Shown piece after piece: positions 1 to 10,600 of a stretch of DNA of 64,000 nucleotides; within the stretch, counting starts at the first letter, position 1; each line of letters begins with the position of its first letter. The position numbers and the translations under genes are program-made. Source of the stretch: Thalassia testudinum (Eukaryota > Streptophyta > Magnoliopsida > Alismatales > Hydrocharitaceae); assembly GCA_037157565.1 (NCBI GenBank), contig JAZHRO010000019.1:21515001-21579000 (forward strand), read 5' to 3'. The notes under the pieces were generated by a model. That model was not told the DNA's origin. It ran no database searches and saw only the letters and a list, made by a program, of their open reading frames with translations.

Positions 1-2
1 AA

Positions 3-215
3 GAAAAGGTGTTGAATGTCCTCCGCTCCATCACAAAGGAAACAGCTCGCATCATCCATCTGAACCCATCTCGATCTCCACTTTTTCGTCATGATCCTCC
101 CCCTCAACAGCCATGCGAAAATTTTCACCTTCAGTGTACATTTCGCCTCCCAGAGGAGTCTGCAGTCCCTCATGAGCTCAATGTTCGACCTGGCCACGCT
201 ACAACTCGCTCTACG
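3..215 (-). pseudogene. LINE zinc-binding RVT domain
   Basis: On the minus strand this segment reads LLWEAKCTLKVKIFAWLL, then a basic stretch, then CFLCDGAEDIQHLFF. This is the zf-RVT domain found after the reverse transcriptase in plant L1 LINEs. The Cys-x2-Cys pair and the following His are present. The domain is cut by the window start. The equivalent domain of the plus-strand LINE lies at about 23575-23700. Confidence 0.8.
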
Positions 216-836
216 GAAAACCTCCGCCACCGAGAAGTCTCCCTCTTCCCAGGAAAAGGAGTCCTCCCCCTCCTTTGGTTCCCATCCTTCCAACTCCTGT
301 AACAGCATCTGGAACTCTGCACACCTCTGATCCGAGAGGCCTCCCCAAAAGATCGGACACCAGGCACTAGTCCAACAATCCCCACCAAAGCCGATTGATC
401 ACCACTCCCCTAAAGAGCCAAGGGTACCTGGCATTGAGAGGTGACCCGATCCCCCGCCAGTCATCCAGCTAGAACCTGAAAACGTCACCCTCTCCCAACG
501 TGGGGGAGAAGAACGTCTGCACCTTCTTCGCCACCTCTGTCAGGCCTCTGAGAAAGAAAGAGGCCCCTAAAGAAGGAAATCCCAAGGGTCTCCAAGATGC
601 AAACGACCCGTAACAGCACCTCATGGTGTCACCAAACAAACCTTTTTCACAACCCCAAATCTGGCAATCCACTTCGTAAGCAGGCTAATATTCACCTTGT
701 CCACTTCCCTGACCCCCAGGCCTCACTCTGGCACTGGCCTGCACACCTCCTCCCAAGCCACCAGCCTCGCCCCTCTCCCTGCCGCCCCCCTGTTGGACCA
801 GAAGAAGTCTCTCATCAACTCAGAGATCTTCTCAAT

Positions 837-1943
837 CTATCTTGGCATCCTAAAAATGAAGAGAAAATACAAAGGTATAGATGCCAAGACCACTTTCACC
901 AGCACCAGTCTCCCTCCTCTAAACAAAAGTCTGGACGACCACCCTACCAGCTTATCTTCCATCCTTTCCAGCAAAGGGAGCCAATCCTGCAATCTAAGCC
1001 TCCTATCTGACAACGGGAGGCCTAGATACACCAATGGTAATGATCCAATCTCTGTCCCAAGCGCACTCCCCACCGCCTCCGTCTCCTTAACCATCATGTT
1101 CATCGAGTCAAAAGTTGATTTGCTGTAGTTAATCTGCAGCCCTGATGTAGCACCAAATAGCTCCATGACAATCCTCATCCTCCTAGCCTCCTGGCCCGCT
1201 CCTTCTACCAAAAGCAGAGTATCATCAGCATACTATTAGATTGTCGTCTGCTCATCCTCTCCCATTCTGAAGCCTCTGATCAGACTTGTATCACATGCAT
1301 TTCGAGTTACCCTCGCCAAGGCATCCACCGCCAGCACGAACAGCATAGGTGCAAGGGGGCACCCCTGCCTAACCCCTCTCCTGGGCTGCACCCACCCTCC
1401 CACCGGATTTCCAATAATCAGAACCGAGAAGGATGTTGTCGTTACACACGTCTTCATCCAACCAATCCACATTGTTGGAAAGCTTCTCTTCAGTAAGGAT
1501 GCCCACAGGAAATCCCACTACATCGAATCATAAGCCTTACCGAAATCAACCTTCGACAGAAACGCCTTCTTTTTTTCCCTCTTCCAAGCCGCCAAAGCCT
1601 CCATAGCGACAACAAAATTGTCCAGAATTCCCCTCCCCAGTACAAAGGCTGTCTACACAGGAGAAACCAAGTCTCCAAGGATGTCCCTAAGTCTGTTAGC
1701 TAGCACCTTAGCAACAATAAGGTAGACTGCATTAGAGAGCGCAATTGGAAGGAAATCCTGAATATCCTTTGCACCTTCCTTCTTGGGTAGCAAGAGCATA
1801 TAAAACCTATTTAGCTTGTTAAAGCCCCTATTTCCTTCCACAAACTTCTCCATCATCCACATCACATCCGTCCCCACCAAAGACCAGAACTCCCCTAAAA
1901 AAGAAGATCGAGAAACCGTCCGGTCCAGGGCATCCCTCCGCAT
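837..1943 (-). pseudogene. LINE reverse transcriptase domain
   Basis: Reverse transcriptase of the L1 type spread over three or four minus-strand frames. Visible blocks in order are LLPKKEGAKDIQDFLPIAL (about 1730-1800), the RQGCPLAP motif near 1355-1380, and the active site YADDT at 1218-1232, whose two aspartates are intact. Two adjacent stop codons (TAA TAG, 1233-1238) sit just upstream of YADD where the second LINE in this window has Leu-Gln. After the active site the domain runs on through LVYLGLPLSDRR and GWSSRLLFRGGRLVLVK. Inactive because of the stops and frameshifts. Confidence 0.9.
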
Positions 1944-2046
1944 TCAACCCCCAAATCGCCCGTCTTACCTCATCCTCCGAGAATCTGGTCGTGAAGCCTT
2001 CCGCCTAGGCCTCAGAAATGCACTGAACATCCTTACCCCTCCACTG

Positions 2047-2892
2047 TCACTTGCCTCTACCACGCCTGCCTATGAAATCTCTAAAGTAATCTGCTGCAGC
2101 TCTACCCACCTCCTCCCTACCTGAATAGGCCTTTCCGTGAGCCAGCAGCCTCTCTATCCAGTTCCCCCTCCTAGCTGATGCCATTTGGTGGAAAAATCTG
2201 GTATTAGAATCTCCCTCCTTCAGCCACTTCTGTCTCGATCTCGACTTCCACTCCACCTCTGTTTTCCTATCCTCCTCCTGCACCATCCGTGTCATCCTCA
2301 ACCTAATCTCCCTATCCTCCATTGAGATAGGGACCTGATCCTCTAGTCTATCAATCCTGATAATCTCCATCAAGGCCTCTTCTTTTTTGCCCCTCCTGGT
2401 TGCTCGGATTTCCCTCTTGTAGAGGTGAGCCTGCAACATAGCCAACTTCCTTGCCAGTCGAACCGTAGCCGATCCCCCCACCGCAAAAGAGGCCCATTTC
2501 TCCTCCACCATGCCCAAGAAACCCTCCTCCAACAGCCAAGACTTGTCAAACTTGAAGTAGGTGCCATAATGCACCCCTTCATTAGGTCGCCACATCAGGG
2601 GAGTATGGTCTAAAAATGATCTCTCCAAAGAGGATACCTCCGCCATGGGGAAGGCCTCTGCTATCTCCACGTTGGATAGAAATCTATCTATCCTGGACAT
2701 TTGATCGTTGTTATTCCTCCATGTAAAGGCACACGACGTCGGGCGCATATCTATAAGGCCATGCGTAGCCACAAATTCTACGAACTCATCTAATCCAGGG
2801 TCCTGTCTCCCCCGCCTCCCCGATCTATCCTCCAACTGCAAGGTAACATTGAAGTCCCCTCCAATCAACCACAGACTCCCATGACAATCCAC
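2047..2892 (-). pseudogene. LINE endonuclease domain (partial)
   Basis: An open stretch of about 281 codons. It starts at the conserved WLIGGDFNV block, the middle of the exo-endonuclease-phosphatase fold that nicks target DNA in L1 elements. It continues through SRIDRFL and SFLDHTPLMW, typical of the end of the plant L1 endonuclease, then into the basic linker with WLKEGDSNTRFFH that precedes the reverse transcriptase. The N-terminal catalytic motifs are absent; the frame runs open a little past 2892 to the LTR junction at 2914. I take it as a fragment, not a start codon-defined gene. Confidence 0.9.
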
Positions 2893-2913
2893 AGCTGACC
2901 CTAATATTGCAAG

Positions 2914-3077
2914 TGTTAAAGAAAATAATGCCTCTCGTTATTGAATATAGAAATCCTAACCTACTCTATATAGAGAGTTGCGATAACAAATTACATGGTA
3001 AACCATAATAGGAATAAGAAATAGAAACTTAACTAAATAGGCTATAACTTAACTAGGACTCTTTCCTAATACTAGCA
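2914..3077 (-). repeat. LTR, left copy of small element
   Basis: 164-bp terminal repeat, TG to CA. It shares the sequence TATATAGAGAGTTG and the terminal CTTTCCTAATAC block with the copy at 4304-4500. It is shorter than its partner by about 30 bp because of internal indels. Confidence 0.75.
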
Positions 3078-3516
3078 TTCCCCCTTAAGTTGGAGTGTGT
3101 ATAATGCCCAACTTATTACAGTAAACAAAATTGGACTACCCCCTAATGTAGACCTCCAGAGAAGCAGACAAGCAGCAAATCAGAGGAGCAGGAGATAGTC
3201 AAGGCAAATAGCCAGTAGGAGTTGATCTTAAGTAGAGGTTGTAATCAGGCAGGAGACAATCTCTAGTAGGCAAGAGATGATCTCAAGCAAGTAGTCAATA
3301 GCGAAGATTCCAAGTCCGCCATGAGTACAATAGGACTAGCAATTAGGCATGGATGCATGATCTCACGCACAAAAGCATGCACCATGCAAATTCACACATA
3401 GGCAGAGCCACGTGCCACGTGTCTAGCAGGTTGGTAGGGCCACGTGTTGTGCGTGCAGTAGGGGGCAAGAGCCATACCTTATGCACGCAAGGCGAGGAAC
3501 CCACAAGGGTTGCACC

Positions 3517-3916
3517 TAGGGCCGTCAAACGGGTCAGATCGGGTTGGACCCAACCCATTTATAAATGGGTTGGGTCGGGTTGGGTCGAATCCAACCCATT
3601 TATAAATGGGTTGGGTCTATATACTCCAACCCGAACTCGACTTGTTTACACTCGCCAAACCTGACTTGACCCGTTTAACCCATTTAATCACGAGTTAAAC
3701 GGGTTAAATGGGTTAAACGTTGGGATTTCTTTTTCATTAATCAGGTTTATCGGGTTGAGCGGGTTCATAGGGGTAAACTCGAACCGGACCTGTTAACAAA
3801 CGAGTTAAATGGGTTTAAACCCATTTAATGTAAGTGGGTTCGAGTCGGGGTCGAGTCCATTAATCGGGTCAAGTTCGGGTTAGGTTAAGCAAGTTTGATT
3901 TTTTTTTACAACCCTA
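3517..3916. mobile_element. hAT-like MITE rich in CGGGTT
   Basis: A 400-bp segment with ends TAGGGCCGTCAAAC on the left and, read inverted from the right, TAGGGTTGTAAAAAAAAATC. The flanking 8-bp words are GTTGCACC and CTTGCATC (6 of 8 identical), as expected of an old hAT 8-bp target duplication. The interior is many variants of GGGTTGGGTCGGGTT and ACCCATTTATAAATGGGTT in both orientations, so the element can fold on itself. There is no coding capacity. Confidence 0.75.
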
Positions 3917-4303
3917 CTTGCATCATGTGCTTAGCATGTTGTAGAGGCAGGCAGGCACGTGCAGTGGCACATGGTAGGCAGAGATAGGCATGCACAATGG
4001 CGTGCCATGGACACAAAGCACATGCTATGTGCACATTGCAGGAAGAGAAGGCGAGCATAGCAGGGCAATGTGCGCAATGGCGTGCATTATGGAGGGCTAG
4101 CACACTATGCACGTAATAGAGGCACCATGCATGCCTCGTGTGCGTGGTGGGGTAGCATGACACGCACAATGCATACGAAAAAGTAGGTAAGACCAACACT
4201 TGCGCACATCGCAAAAGAGAAGATGCATGTGAAGGCCAACCGCACACAAAGGGGAGAGGCAACAACACATGTTTCAAGTATTAGAAAACCTGCTCTTATA
4301 TCA

Positions 4304-4500
4304 TGTTGAAGAAAATAATGCCTCTTGTTATTGAAAATTGAAACCCTCTCTTTTATATAGAGAGTTGGGCTAATAAATTACATGGTAAATCATAATAGAA
4401 ATAGGAAATAGAAATAAGAATATTAAACGAGATCCATGACTTTCAAATTTAATTAAATAGACTGACTTAACCTATATAGGACTCTTTCCTAATACTCTCA
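4304..4500 (-). repeat. LTR, right copy of small element
   Basis: 197-bp terminal repeat matching 2914-3077, from TGTTGAAGAAAATAATG to the final CTCTCA. It is preceded at about 4290-4303 by a degenerate primer-binding site (minus strand TGATATAAGAGC, compare TGGTATCAGAGC). Confidence 0.73.
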
Positions 4501-4942
4501 CTTTCTTAATACACTAACAACAAGAAACATTTTAACATGAACCAAGTAGCAAGGACTTCAGAGATTCTAGATCCTGACTGATTAGGACTAGATCTGTAAG
4601 CCCAGATTGGGACTCTTCACAAAGCCCCATGCTCCATTAACTCAACTAGAACCACTCTAAAGGACCTTTAGATGTCTCAATTAGTCTTGTTTAGTTGAAG
4701 CATTGCATACTGGGCCTAGACAATTGCACCAGCATTTGATGCAAACTTATTTTCCAAAGAGCCATTAGACATTAGGCTGATGTGCCAAAATTCAAAAATG
4801 AATACACCTTGGAAGCACATCCATGCAGCCTTACCTAACGAGCCAACTCATTCAGAATCCATGGAATAAACGCCTTGATGTCAAAATACGCTGGAGCACC
4901 ACCATGCAAGTGCACTAACTCCTCATGTAATAGGCTCTTCCC
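4501..4942. other. Unassigned sequence left of hAT element
   Basis: No gene recognised. A minus-strand open stretch at 4835-5035 (ends in DIKAFIPWILNELAR) would continue across the hAT insertion into 5852-5960 if the insertion is mentally removed. I cannot name the protein, and it is interrupted by stops. Confidence 0.4.
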
Positions 4943-5682
4943 CATGGTTGTGAAAATCGGTCTACTCGACCAAGTAATCGTAGTCGGCCTCCAACCGACT
5001 GAATAGTCAATAGTCGGTGCTATAGTCGGCCACACCGACTACTCGGCCGAGTAGTCGGTGTAGTCGGCTGAGTAATCGGTCGAGTTTTACATAGAGGATT
5101 AAACCTAAAAAAATTTAAGTCACTAGACTCACTACTCTAATCGATGCAAGCATGCATGCATGTACAAAAGCATGTATATGTGCAGCATATATGTATTTCT
5201 AAACACCATCCTACCATATGACAAAAGGGTGTTGACAACCTGCTATTTCAAGGATGTCATAGGCCAATCCCAGAATGTCTACCGATAAGCATTATCAATT
5301 AGATTGTTGGCAGCCAAAATAAATGTTAACAGAACAATGAATCAAGGTTGTTGCCCATGTATCCTCAAATCAAAAAGGAGATCAAGCATAAGTTACAGAT
5401 CTAAGCATCCAAACAATTTATGGCAGAGGAAAGCTGAACCATTTGCAAACTTGATGGAGGATACATGGTAGCTAGTAGACACCATTGCTTAAATAGGTAT
5501 TGTGTTGCAACATCATCTCATTTATTATCTCTCGGACCTATATATCAAATATTTTAACCTAAAAATTCGAATGACGTGAGGTTTTTCAAATATGTACTTA
5601 GATATGTACCTCAAAATTTGTTTAACCAAACCAACCACCTAAAAATTGCATTGAATATGGATTTCTATGTAACAATCGCTAG

Positions 5683-5760
<78 letters not shown>

Positions 5761-5851
5761 AATATCCGACCGAGTACTCCCCCACATACTGTATACTCTT
5801 TAGTCAGTGACCTGACTGACTGAATACCGACTACTGACTTTTATAATCATG
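4943..5851. mobile_element. hAT-like non-autonomous element
   Basis: 909-bp element with a perfect 8-bp target duplication, CTCTTCCC, at 4935-4942 and 5852-5859. Imperfect terminal inverted repeats: the left end reads CATGGTTGTGAAAATCGG and the right end, inverted, CATGATTATAAAAGTCAG. Subterminal regions carry many copies of TAGTCGG/CCGACTA in both orientations, typical of transposase-binding subterminal repeats of hAT elements. There is no transposase. An (AT)35 microsatellite has grown near the right end. Confidence 0.88.
5685..5754. repeat. (AT)35 microsatellite
   Basis: Uninterrupted AT dinucleotide run of about 70 bp, inside the hAT-like element. The track of Ile-Tyr codons it creates is not a protein. 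Confidence 0.98.
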
Positions 5852-6969
5852 CTCTTCCCTCTCCCATCCACAATGTACACGGCAGAAGAGGGACAAATTT
5901 GGCTCACTCTGGATTCTGGTTATGCTCTCTTTGTACTGCAAAAGCTATTTACCTGTAAGTTGCTAGTGGCTTATGGTGAATTTGAGGAATTTTGCTTCCT
6001 CTCACAATGTATTGTACGGATGCATGAACATGCAAACTTCTTAGGTGCTCCTGATTGTGTGATCTTTTCTGTGGAAATGTTCTTGGATCCTTCCCATTAG
6101 GATCAGCTTACCTTTTCATTTGGTGTTGTTAGCAAAAAAATGTTATAAAGCTGTCACCATTATGTTATGGCTTCATCAGACTCCTAATCTGAAGTAGTCA
6201 CCCTACGATCAAGGTTTGTTATGGGAATAAGTATCATCATGAGCTCTCCTCCAGTCTTCATTGCCTCCCCTTTTTCTTAGCATTGGGGAGAACCTCCTTT
6301 TTCTTAGCATTGGGGAGAACCCCAGTCTTGTGATGGGCTTGCCAACTCACATTCTAACATGGAGCCTTTATGATTCCCTGTCCATCTTGTGCTTTATGCT
6401 ACCTTCCCTGGAGCTCCTAGGTGTTCCCACCAAGCTCCACTCCTCTCACCTTTGTTCTAGATGAAGGGTTCACCTTGATTTTGATCCCCATTTTTTATGC
6501 AATTTCCAATGGAAACATAAGTACAGATAAAAGGTTTTAGTGTCCAAAGCCTGAATCCATGCCAAACAGATCGGCCCTATTGAATGTGGTACCCATGCAA
6601 AACCAAGGGTTGTTGATTCCAACTACCATAGAAGGTGACGAAAGAATGTATAATAGAGGATGGTATTTCCCACACTTCTAAATACCTCTAATCAGCCATT
6701 ACGTATTGAAGAGATGATGAGCGTGGACAACGGGTAGAAGGTTGATGCCAACAAGGTCACAATGTTCACAGCTAGAGAAGTTGGCACATGTTTATAAACA
6801 TGGACCGTCACATTGACCTGCCTCAGCATGTAGTTGTTAGTTGCTACACAAAGCAGATCGGACATTATGTTGGACCCTCCTATGGCAAAATACTACCTAT
6901 CACATTAAGAACGAGCTCGATCAACTCTTGATAATCAACAAACACAATGGAGTATAGCACTTCACTCCA
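5852..6969. other. Unassigned sequence
   Basis: No recognisable gene. Short open stretches at 5849-6100 and 6261-6464 have no motif I know. At 6266-6321 there is a head-to-tail duplication of a 28-bp unit (TTTTTCTTAGCATTGGGG core). The region is probably decayed repeat, given the gag fragment that follows. Confidence 0.4.
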
Positions 6970-7200
6970 GTGATCCTCCTAGCCATTCACATTTATGGTA
7001 TGCTCCCTTCTCCCATCTTTAAGAGCTTTGCCTTTTACACTTACAGCATGATTTCAGACCCATTGGAATGTTTGAACCACTTCCACAAGCTCATGTATCT
7101 CAAGCATTGCAACCCTGATGCCCAATGTCAGGCATTTCCCTCTACCTTGAAGGGAGTGATGATGTAGTGGTTCTCATTCCCTTCCTTCGCAATCCATTGC
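6970..7200 (+). pseudogene. Gag fragment, Ty3/gypsy type
   Basis: A 65-codon open stretch reads SDPLECLNHFHKLMYLKHC and then CQAFPSTLKG (residues 29-62). After a stop codon the frame continues WFSFPSFAIH. This matches the retrotransposon gag core of gypsy elements, where a DP..HL block is followed by K.F..TLKG.A..WF. Gag forms the particle that packages the RNA. Only this piece remains; stops occur downstream to about 7470 and I see no pol next to it. Confidence 0.7.
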
Positions 7201-7645
7201 CTCCTTCAAAGGGCTAAAGAGGCAACTCACTTTGATAGATTACCATCTACAAACACATGAAGAATGATTCACCAATCCTTGCAACCACTATTCGGGGTAC
7301 CCTGAAAGCCTGTTTTCATTGGTACAGGAGTGGTACCCAGCTTGAAACAAGCAAAATGCAGGGAAAGCTGCAGCCACTCTATGACTGGACCTTGATTCTA
7401 AGACTTCTGGAGAAAGCTAAACCACAACCTACCACCTCGAAGAGGCAAGGAACATGCCAATTTCCCACATAATGCATGCAAGAATCCTTGAACTATAACC
7501 TTCATTGAAAATCATTACAACAAACTACTATAAGAAACCCTATTTTCCCATAGAAATGGATTCGCCCGAGAAAGTCTCCAAAAGATGCCATAGTAAATAA
7601 GAGGAATGTGTATGACGAAAATAAACCATTGATTTATATTCAGGT

Positions 7646-7818
7646 TGTGGAGAAATTTGAGGGAATATATAATTTCTGTTGTTCATAAAAAAAGATGCCC
7701 TAGCACTCTTTATATAGAGAGAGGCAAGGACATATATGGAAGAACAATTAAGTATTTACTAAATATAACTATATAGTAAATAACTAATCAAATAACTGAT
7801 TTGATTTATTTCCTAATA
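7646..7818 (-). repeat. LTR, left copy of miniature element
   Basis: Terminal repeat of about 173 bp, next to the CTCTCCCGC pyrimidine strip (polypurine tract on the minus strand). It differs from the 8990-9172 copy by indels, including a CATAG-containing stretch. Confidence 0.75.
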
Positions 7819-8193
7819 CTCTCCCGCAAATCGAGACGCGAGAAACGGCAAAGATGTGTATCCTTAAGGTAGTGTAGATTAACTCTTGTCGACGTGGTAG
7901 TCCCTTCTTTGTATCTTTAACCCTGGATGTCTCTTCTTGTACGCTCTCACAGAGCTAGTCAACGCTTGGTTTCTCTTGAGGTGTGTGAGAGTACTACCCA
8001 TACACTTGACATCTTGAGGTGCTCCCGTCTTCATCGTTTGTCTTCCACTTAAACATATAAGGATCCAACTAAGACAACTTAATACTTTAAGGGGTTGTAG
8101 ATAAGTACTCCAACAATAAAAGACTTAACTTTAAAGAAAATAGAAAGATGGACTTACTCATAAAATAACCCCTAATTTTCTTTTAAAGGAAAA

Positions 8194-8266
8194 CTCCTCC
8201 AAACCCTTGGTTAAAGATCCTCTTCAACTCTTCAACTCCTCCAAACCCTTGGTTAAAGATCCTCTT
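8194..8266. repeat. Tandem repeat, 42-bp period
   Basis: A 31-bp word starting CTCCTCCAAACCCTTGG occurs at 8194-8224 and again at 8236-8266, with an 11-bp spacer. It lies in the internal region of the miniature LTR element. Confidence 0.9.
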
Positions 8267-8340
8267 CTTTCTTCGCTGCCGCTTTATTTAGAGGCATCAT
8301 AACCCTCAGATGTAGGCCCTTCTTCAGCAAAAACTCATGC

Positions 8341-8414
8341 ATGAAACGGCAGCATCAACATCAATTGAGCATGAAACGGCAGCATCAACATCAATTGAGC
8401 ATGAAACGGCAGCA
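8341..8414. repeat. Tandem repeat, 30-bp unit
   Basis: Two exact copies of a 30-bp unit (ATGAAACGGCAGCATCAACA and 10 more bases) and a partial third. The unit length keeps the plus-strand frame, giving a repeated 10-residue HETAASTSIE in a 74-codon open stretch (8337-8561). That stretch later contains a short hydrophobic run (SLFFSFVFLFYLW). I do not claim it is expressed. Confidence 0.92.
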
Positions 8415-8989
8415 ACAAACATAGAAGTCATCATTGGCTCCCTCTTCTTTTCCTTTGTCTTCCTTTTTTATCTGTGGGCTGACGGCACAGTAGGGGAGGA
8501 GGAGGAGCGTGGCGACGCTCCAACGAAGTCAAGGGAGGGTCGAACCACCTTGGCCCAGTAGTATGGCCCTCAAGGAGTAGAAAGGGACCCTCAAACCGTC
8601 AATCAAACAAAGTTTAATAGGCAAAATAGAGATTCGGACCATCGCTTCTATGGGCGGTGCCAGACGAAAAATGGGTTGCCAGCAGCACGTGGCTCGCCAG
8701 AGGACCACCAACGGTGGTCGGTCTGGTCACTAGACTTCGACGACCACCCCACCAATGGTCCCTCACCGAACGGTGGCCAAATGTGACACCGATGGCGCTT
8801 TTCCCTTCAGTGATGAGAAGACCAGTAGCACCAGTAGCGAAAACGAAGAGGAAGAAGAGAAGAGAGATTTGGGAGAGGAGAAAACCTCTCTGGTGGCTCA
8901 TCGAAGGTTGGTGGTCCGCCGGAGGGCTTCGCCCTCTGGGTTTTCTTCTTCTAAACCCTAGACCACCAAGATCGGTTGCTTTGATACCA

Positions 8990-9172
8990 TGTGGATAAAT
9001 TTAGGGGAGTATGATTTCTATTATTGATAAAAAAAATGCCCTAGCACTCTTTATATAGAGAGAGGTAAGGGCCTATATGGAAGAACAATTAAGTATTTAC
9101 TAGATATAACTATGGCCTAAACATAGTAAACAACTAATCAATTAGTGATTTTATTTATGTCCTATAAGAATA
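8990..9172 (-). repeat. LTR, right copy of miniature element
   Basis: Terminal repeat of about 183 bp, preceded directly by the tRNA-Met type primer site. On the minus strand this is the 5' LTR. Confidence 0.77.
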
Positions 9173-9475
9173 CTATGGGAACCAAAATAATCTTGGATTC
9201 TCTTTTGAACAAATCAAAATAGATTTCTTTCGAGCAATGAAACTACTCCAATTAGGAGATTCACATAGGAAAAATGGCAATAAATGCAAAGAGGGAAAAT
9301 CTTGGATTTAGGATTGTAGAGTTTGAATCAAGACTTGGGGGGATTCCTAGATCTAACAAAAAATATAAAACAAGGGAATATCAAATGAATAGATCATTGT
9401 ATATTTTTTTCTCTTTCTTGAAGGATGGTGTGGAGAAAGATATTCCTGCAGGAACTATAAACAACCCTTGATATT

Positions 9476-9617
9476 TGTTAAGGGAGAAAGAATGAATCAT
9501 CTTATTAGAAAAAGAGCCCTATGCCTCTTTATATAGAGAGAGGTTTCGAGAGAATTACGTAACCCACCAAGGATAATTAAATATTGACTAACTTCTTTCA
9601 CATGCATAACTCCAACA
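9476..9617 (-). repeat. 3' LTR of copia element 1
   Basis: 142 bp, TGTTAAGGGAGAAAG to CATAACTCCAACA. It is followed inward by CTCCCCCTC, the complement of the polypurine tract (GAGGGGGAG on the minus strand). Confidence 0.93.
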
Positions 9618-9752
9618 CTCCCCCTCAAGTTGGAGTATATATGTCCATCATGCCCAACTTGGAATAAAAAAATCATGTGCTTTCTGGATAGAGCCTTGAT
9701 AAAGATATTAACAATCTGCTGCTCAGATGATGTAGTAGGAGTGCAGATCTTC

Positions 9753-9983
9753 CTAATAGAAATTGTCCCGAACAAAATGGTAGTCTATTTCAATATGTTT
9801 TGTGCATTCATGAAAGGGAGGATTGAAGGCAATAAAGGTGGTTGATCGATTGTCACAAAACATAGGCATCAGAAGCTTAATTTGAACACCGAGATCCTCA
9901 AGAAAGTGAACAAGCCACATAATCTCATAGGTTACATGAGCCATGGCTCTGTACTTGACCTTAACATTGGATCTAGAAATCAC
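9753..9983 (-). pseudogene. Copia RNase H, C-terminal part
   Basis: Minus-strand open stretch of 76 codons: SRSNVKVKYRAMAHVTYEI, then CDNRSTTFIAFNPPFHECTK and HIEIDYHFVRD. These are the conserved blocks of the copia RNase H tail (usual forms AEAEYRA, CDN.SA, RTKHIE.D.HF.R). RNase H degrades RNA in the RNA-DNA hybrid during reverse transcription. A stop separates it from the RT fragment at 9987. Confidence 0.88.
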
Positions 9984-9986
9984 GCT

Positions 9987-10600
9987 CTACTTCTTACTCC
10001 TCCAAGTAACTAGATTTCCACCAAGAAAGGTAGAGTATCCAGTAATAGATCTCTTGTCCTCCATAGAACATGCATAATTAGCATCTAAATAAGCATGCAA
10101 ATCAATATGCCCATTATTCTTCATGTAGAATCCCTTTCTTAGACTGCCCTTAAGATATCTGAGGATGAGACATACTGCCTGCCAGTGGCTATAATGTGGG
10201 TTCTTCATAAATTGACTTGCCCTATTCACAATAAAATTGATATTTGGTCTGGTAACAATCACATATAATAGTTTGCCAACAATTCTCCTGTATCGTCCCC
10301 TATCTTCAAACAGCAGGTCATCTTTCTCACCGAGATTCCCTTGTGGCTCAATAGGAATGGAGGAAGGTTTTTCTCCTAGTAATCTTATCTCTTCTAGAAA
10401 TTCCCACACATACTTCCTCTGTAATAGAACCATCCCTCGTGAGTTTCTAGCCACCTCAATGCCAAGAAAATACCAGAGTTTACCCAATTCCATGGTGACA
10501 AATGTCATTTGTAAGATCTTCATTTCCTATATCCCCGAGGCATCATCACTAGTCAAAATCATATCATCTACATATACTACAAGAATCACAACACCAGATT
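9987..10600 (-). pseudogene. Copia reverse transcriptase, C-terminal half
   Basis: The active site YVDD is encoded at 10563-10574 (minus), preceded by VVILV. It is followed, after a frame break, by a 178-codon stretch from 10523 down to 9987. The stretch contains MELGKLWYFLGIEVARNS, SIPIEPQGNL, RRIVGKLLYVIVTRPNINF and SITGYSTFLGGNLVTWRSKK. This is the second half of the RVT_2 domain running into RNase H. The stop and frame change between YVDD and 10523 make it a pseudogene. Confidence 0.9.

Larger units (their letters stand above)
1..2913 (-). mobile_element. L1-type LINE, truncated copy
   Basis: Non-LTR retrotransposon read on the minus strand from about 2913 down to base 1, where it leaves the window. 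The order of domains is that of plant L1 LINEs: apurinic-type endonuclease (2047-2892), reverse transcriptase (about 837-1943), then the zinc-binding RVT domain (about 3-215). The first part of the endonuclease is missing because an LTR begins at 2914. The reading frame is broken several times, so this is a dead copy. No poly(A) tail or target duplication can be seen, since the 3' end lies outside the window. Confidence 0.93.
2914..4500 (-). mobile_element. Small non-autonomous LTR element
   Basis: Two direct repeats (2914-3077 and 4304-4500) both begin TGTT(A/G)AAGAAAATAATGCC and end in CA. Next to the left repeat is a pyrimidine-rich strip, the complement of a polypurine tract, followed by text of the type seen in the copia elements nearby (CTTAAGTTGGAGTGT). 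Next to the right repeat is a decayed copy of the initiator-tRNA-Met primer site on the minus strand. This sets the orientation as minus. The 1.2-kb internal part has no gag or pol and contains a MITE (3517-3916). No matching target duplication is visible; the left side abuts a LINE. Confidence 0.72.
7646..9172 (-). mobile_element. Miniature LTR element (TRIM/LARD-like)
   Basis: Direct terminal repeats at 7646-7818 and 8990-9172 share TGTGGA(G/T)AAATTT, TGCCCTAGCACTCTTTATA and TGGAAGAACAATTAAGTA. Immediately left of the right repeat, 8977-8989 is a primer-binding site on the minus strand (TGGTATCAAAGC, complementary to initiator tRNA-Met), which sets the orientation as minus. The internal 1.17 kb has no gag or pol, only tandem repeats and a GC-rich part. 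No matching target duplication is seen (CAGGT left, CTATG right), so the outer ends may be slightly off. Confidence 0.78.

Noticed and set aside
3530..3910. GGGTTGGGTCGGGTT text as telomere-like or interstitial telomeric repeat
   Set aside because: The plant telomere unit TTTAGGG is not present; the words vary and occur in both orientations between hAT-like ends.
2909..4505. Target duplication for the small LTR element at 2914-4500
   Set aside because: The flanks GCAAG and CTTTC differ. The LINE also does not resume on the right, so a rearrangement is likely.
5576..5803. ORF with Ile-Tyr repeats
   Set aside because: Produced by the (AT)35 microsatellite.
8341..8414. Repeat array that might suggest CRISPR
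   Set aside because: Only 2.5 direct copies without spacers, in plant DNA inside an LTR element. It is a simple tandem repeat.
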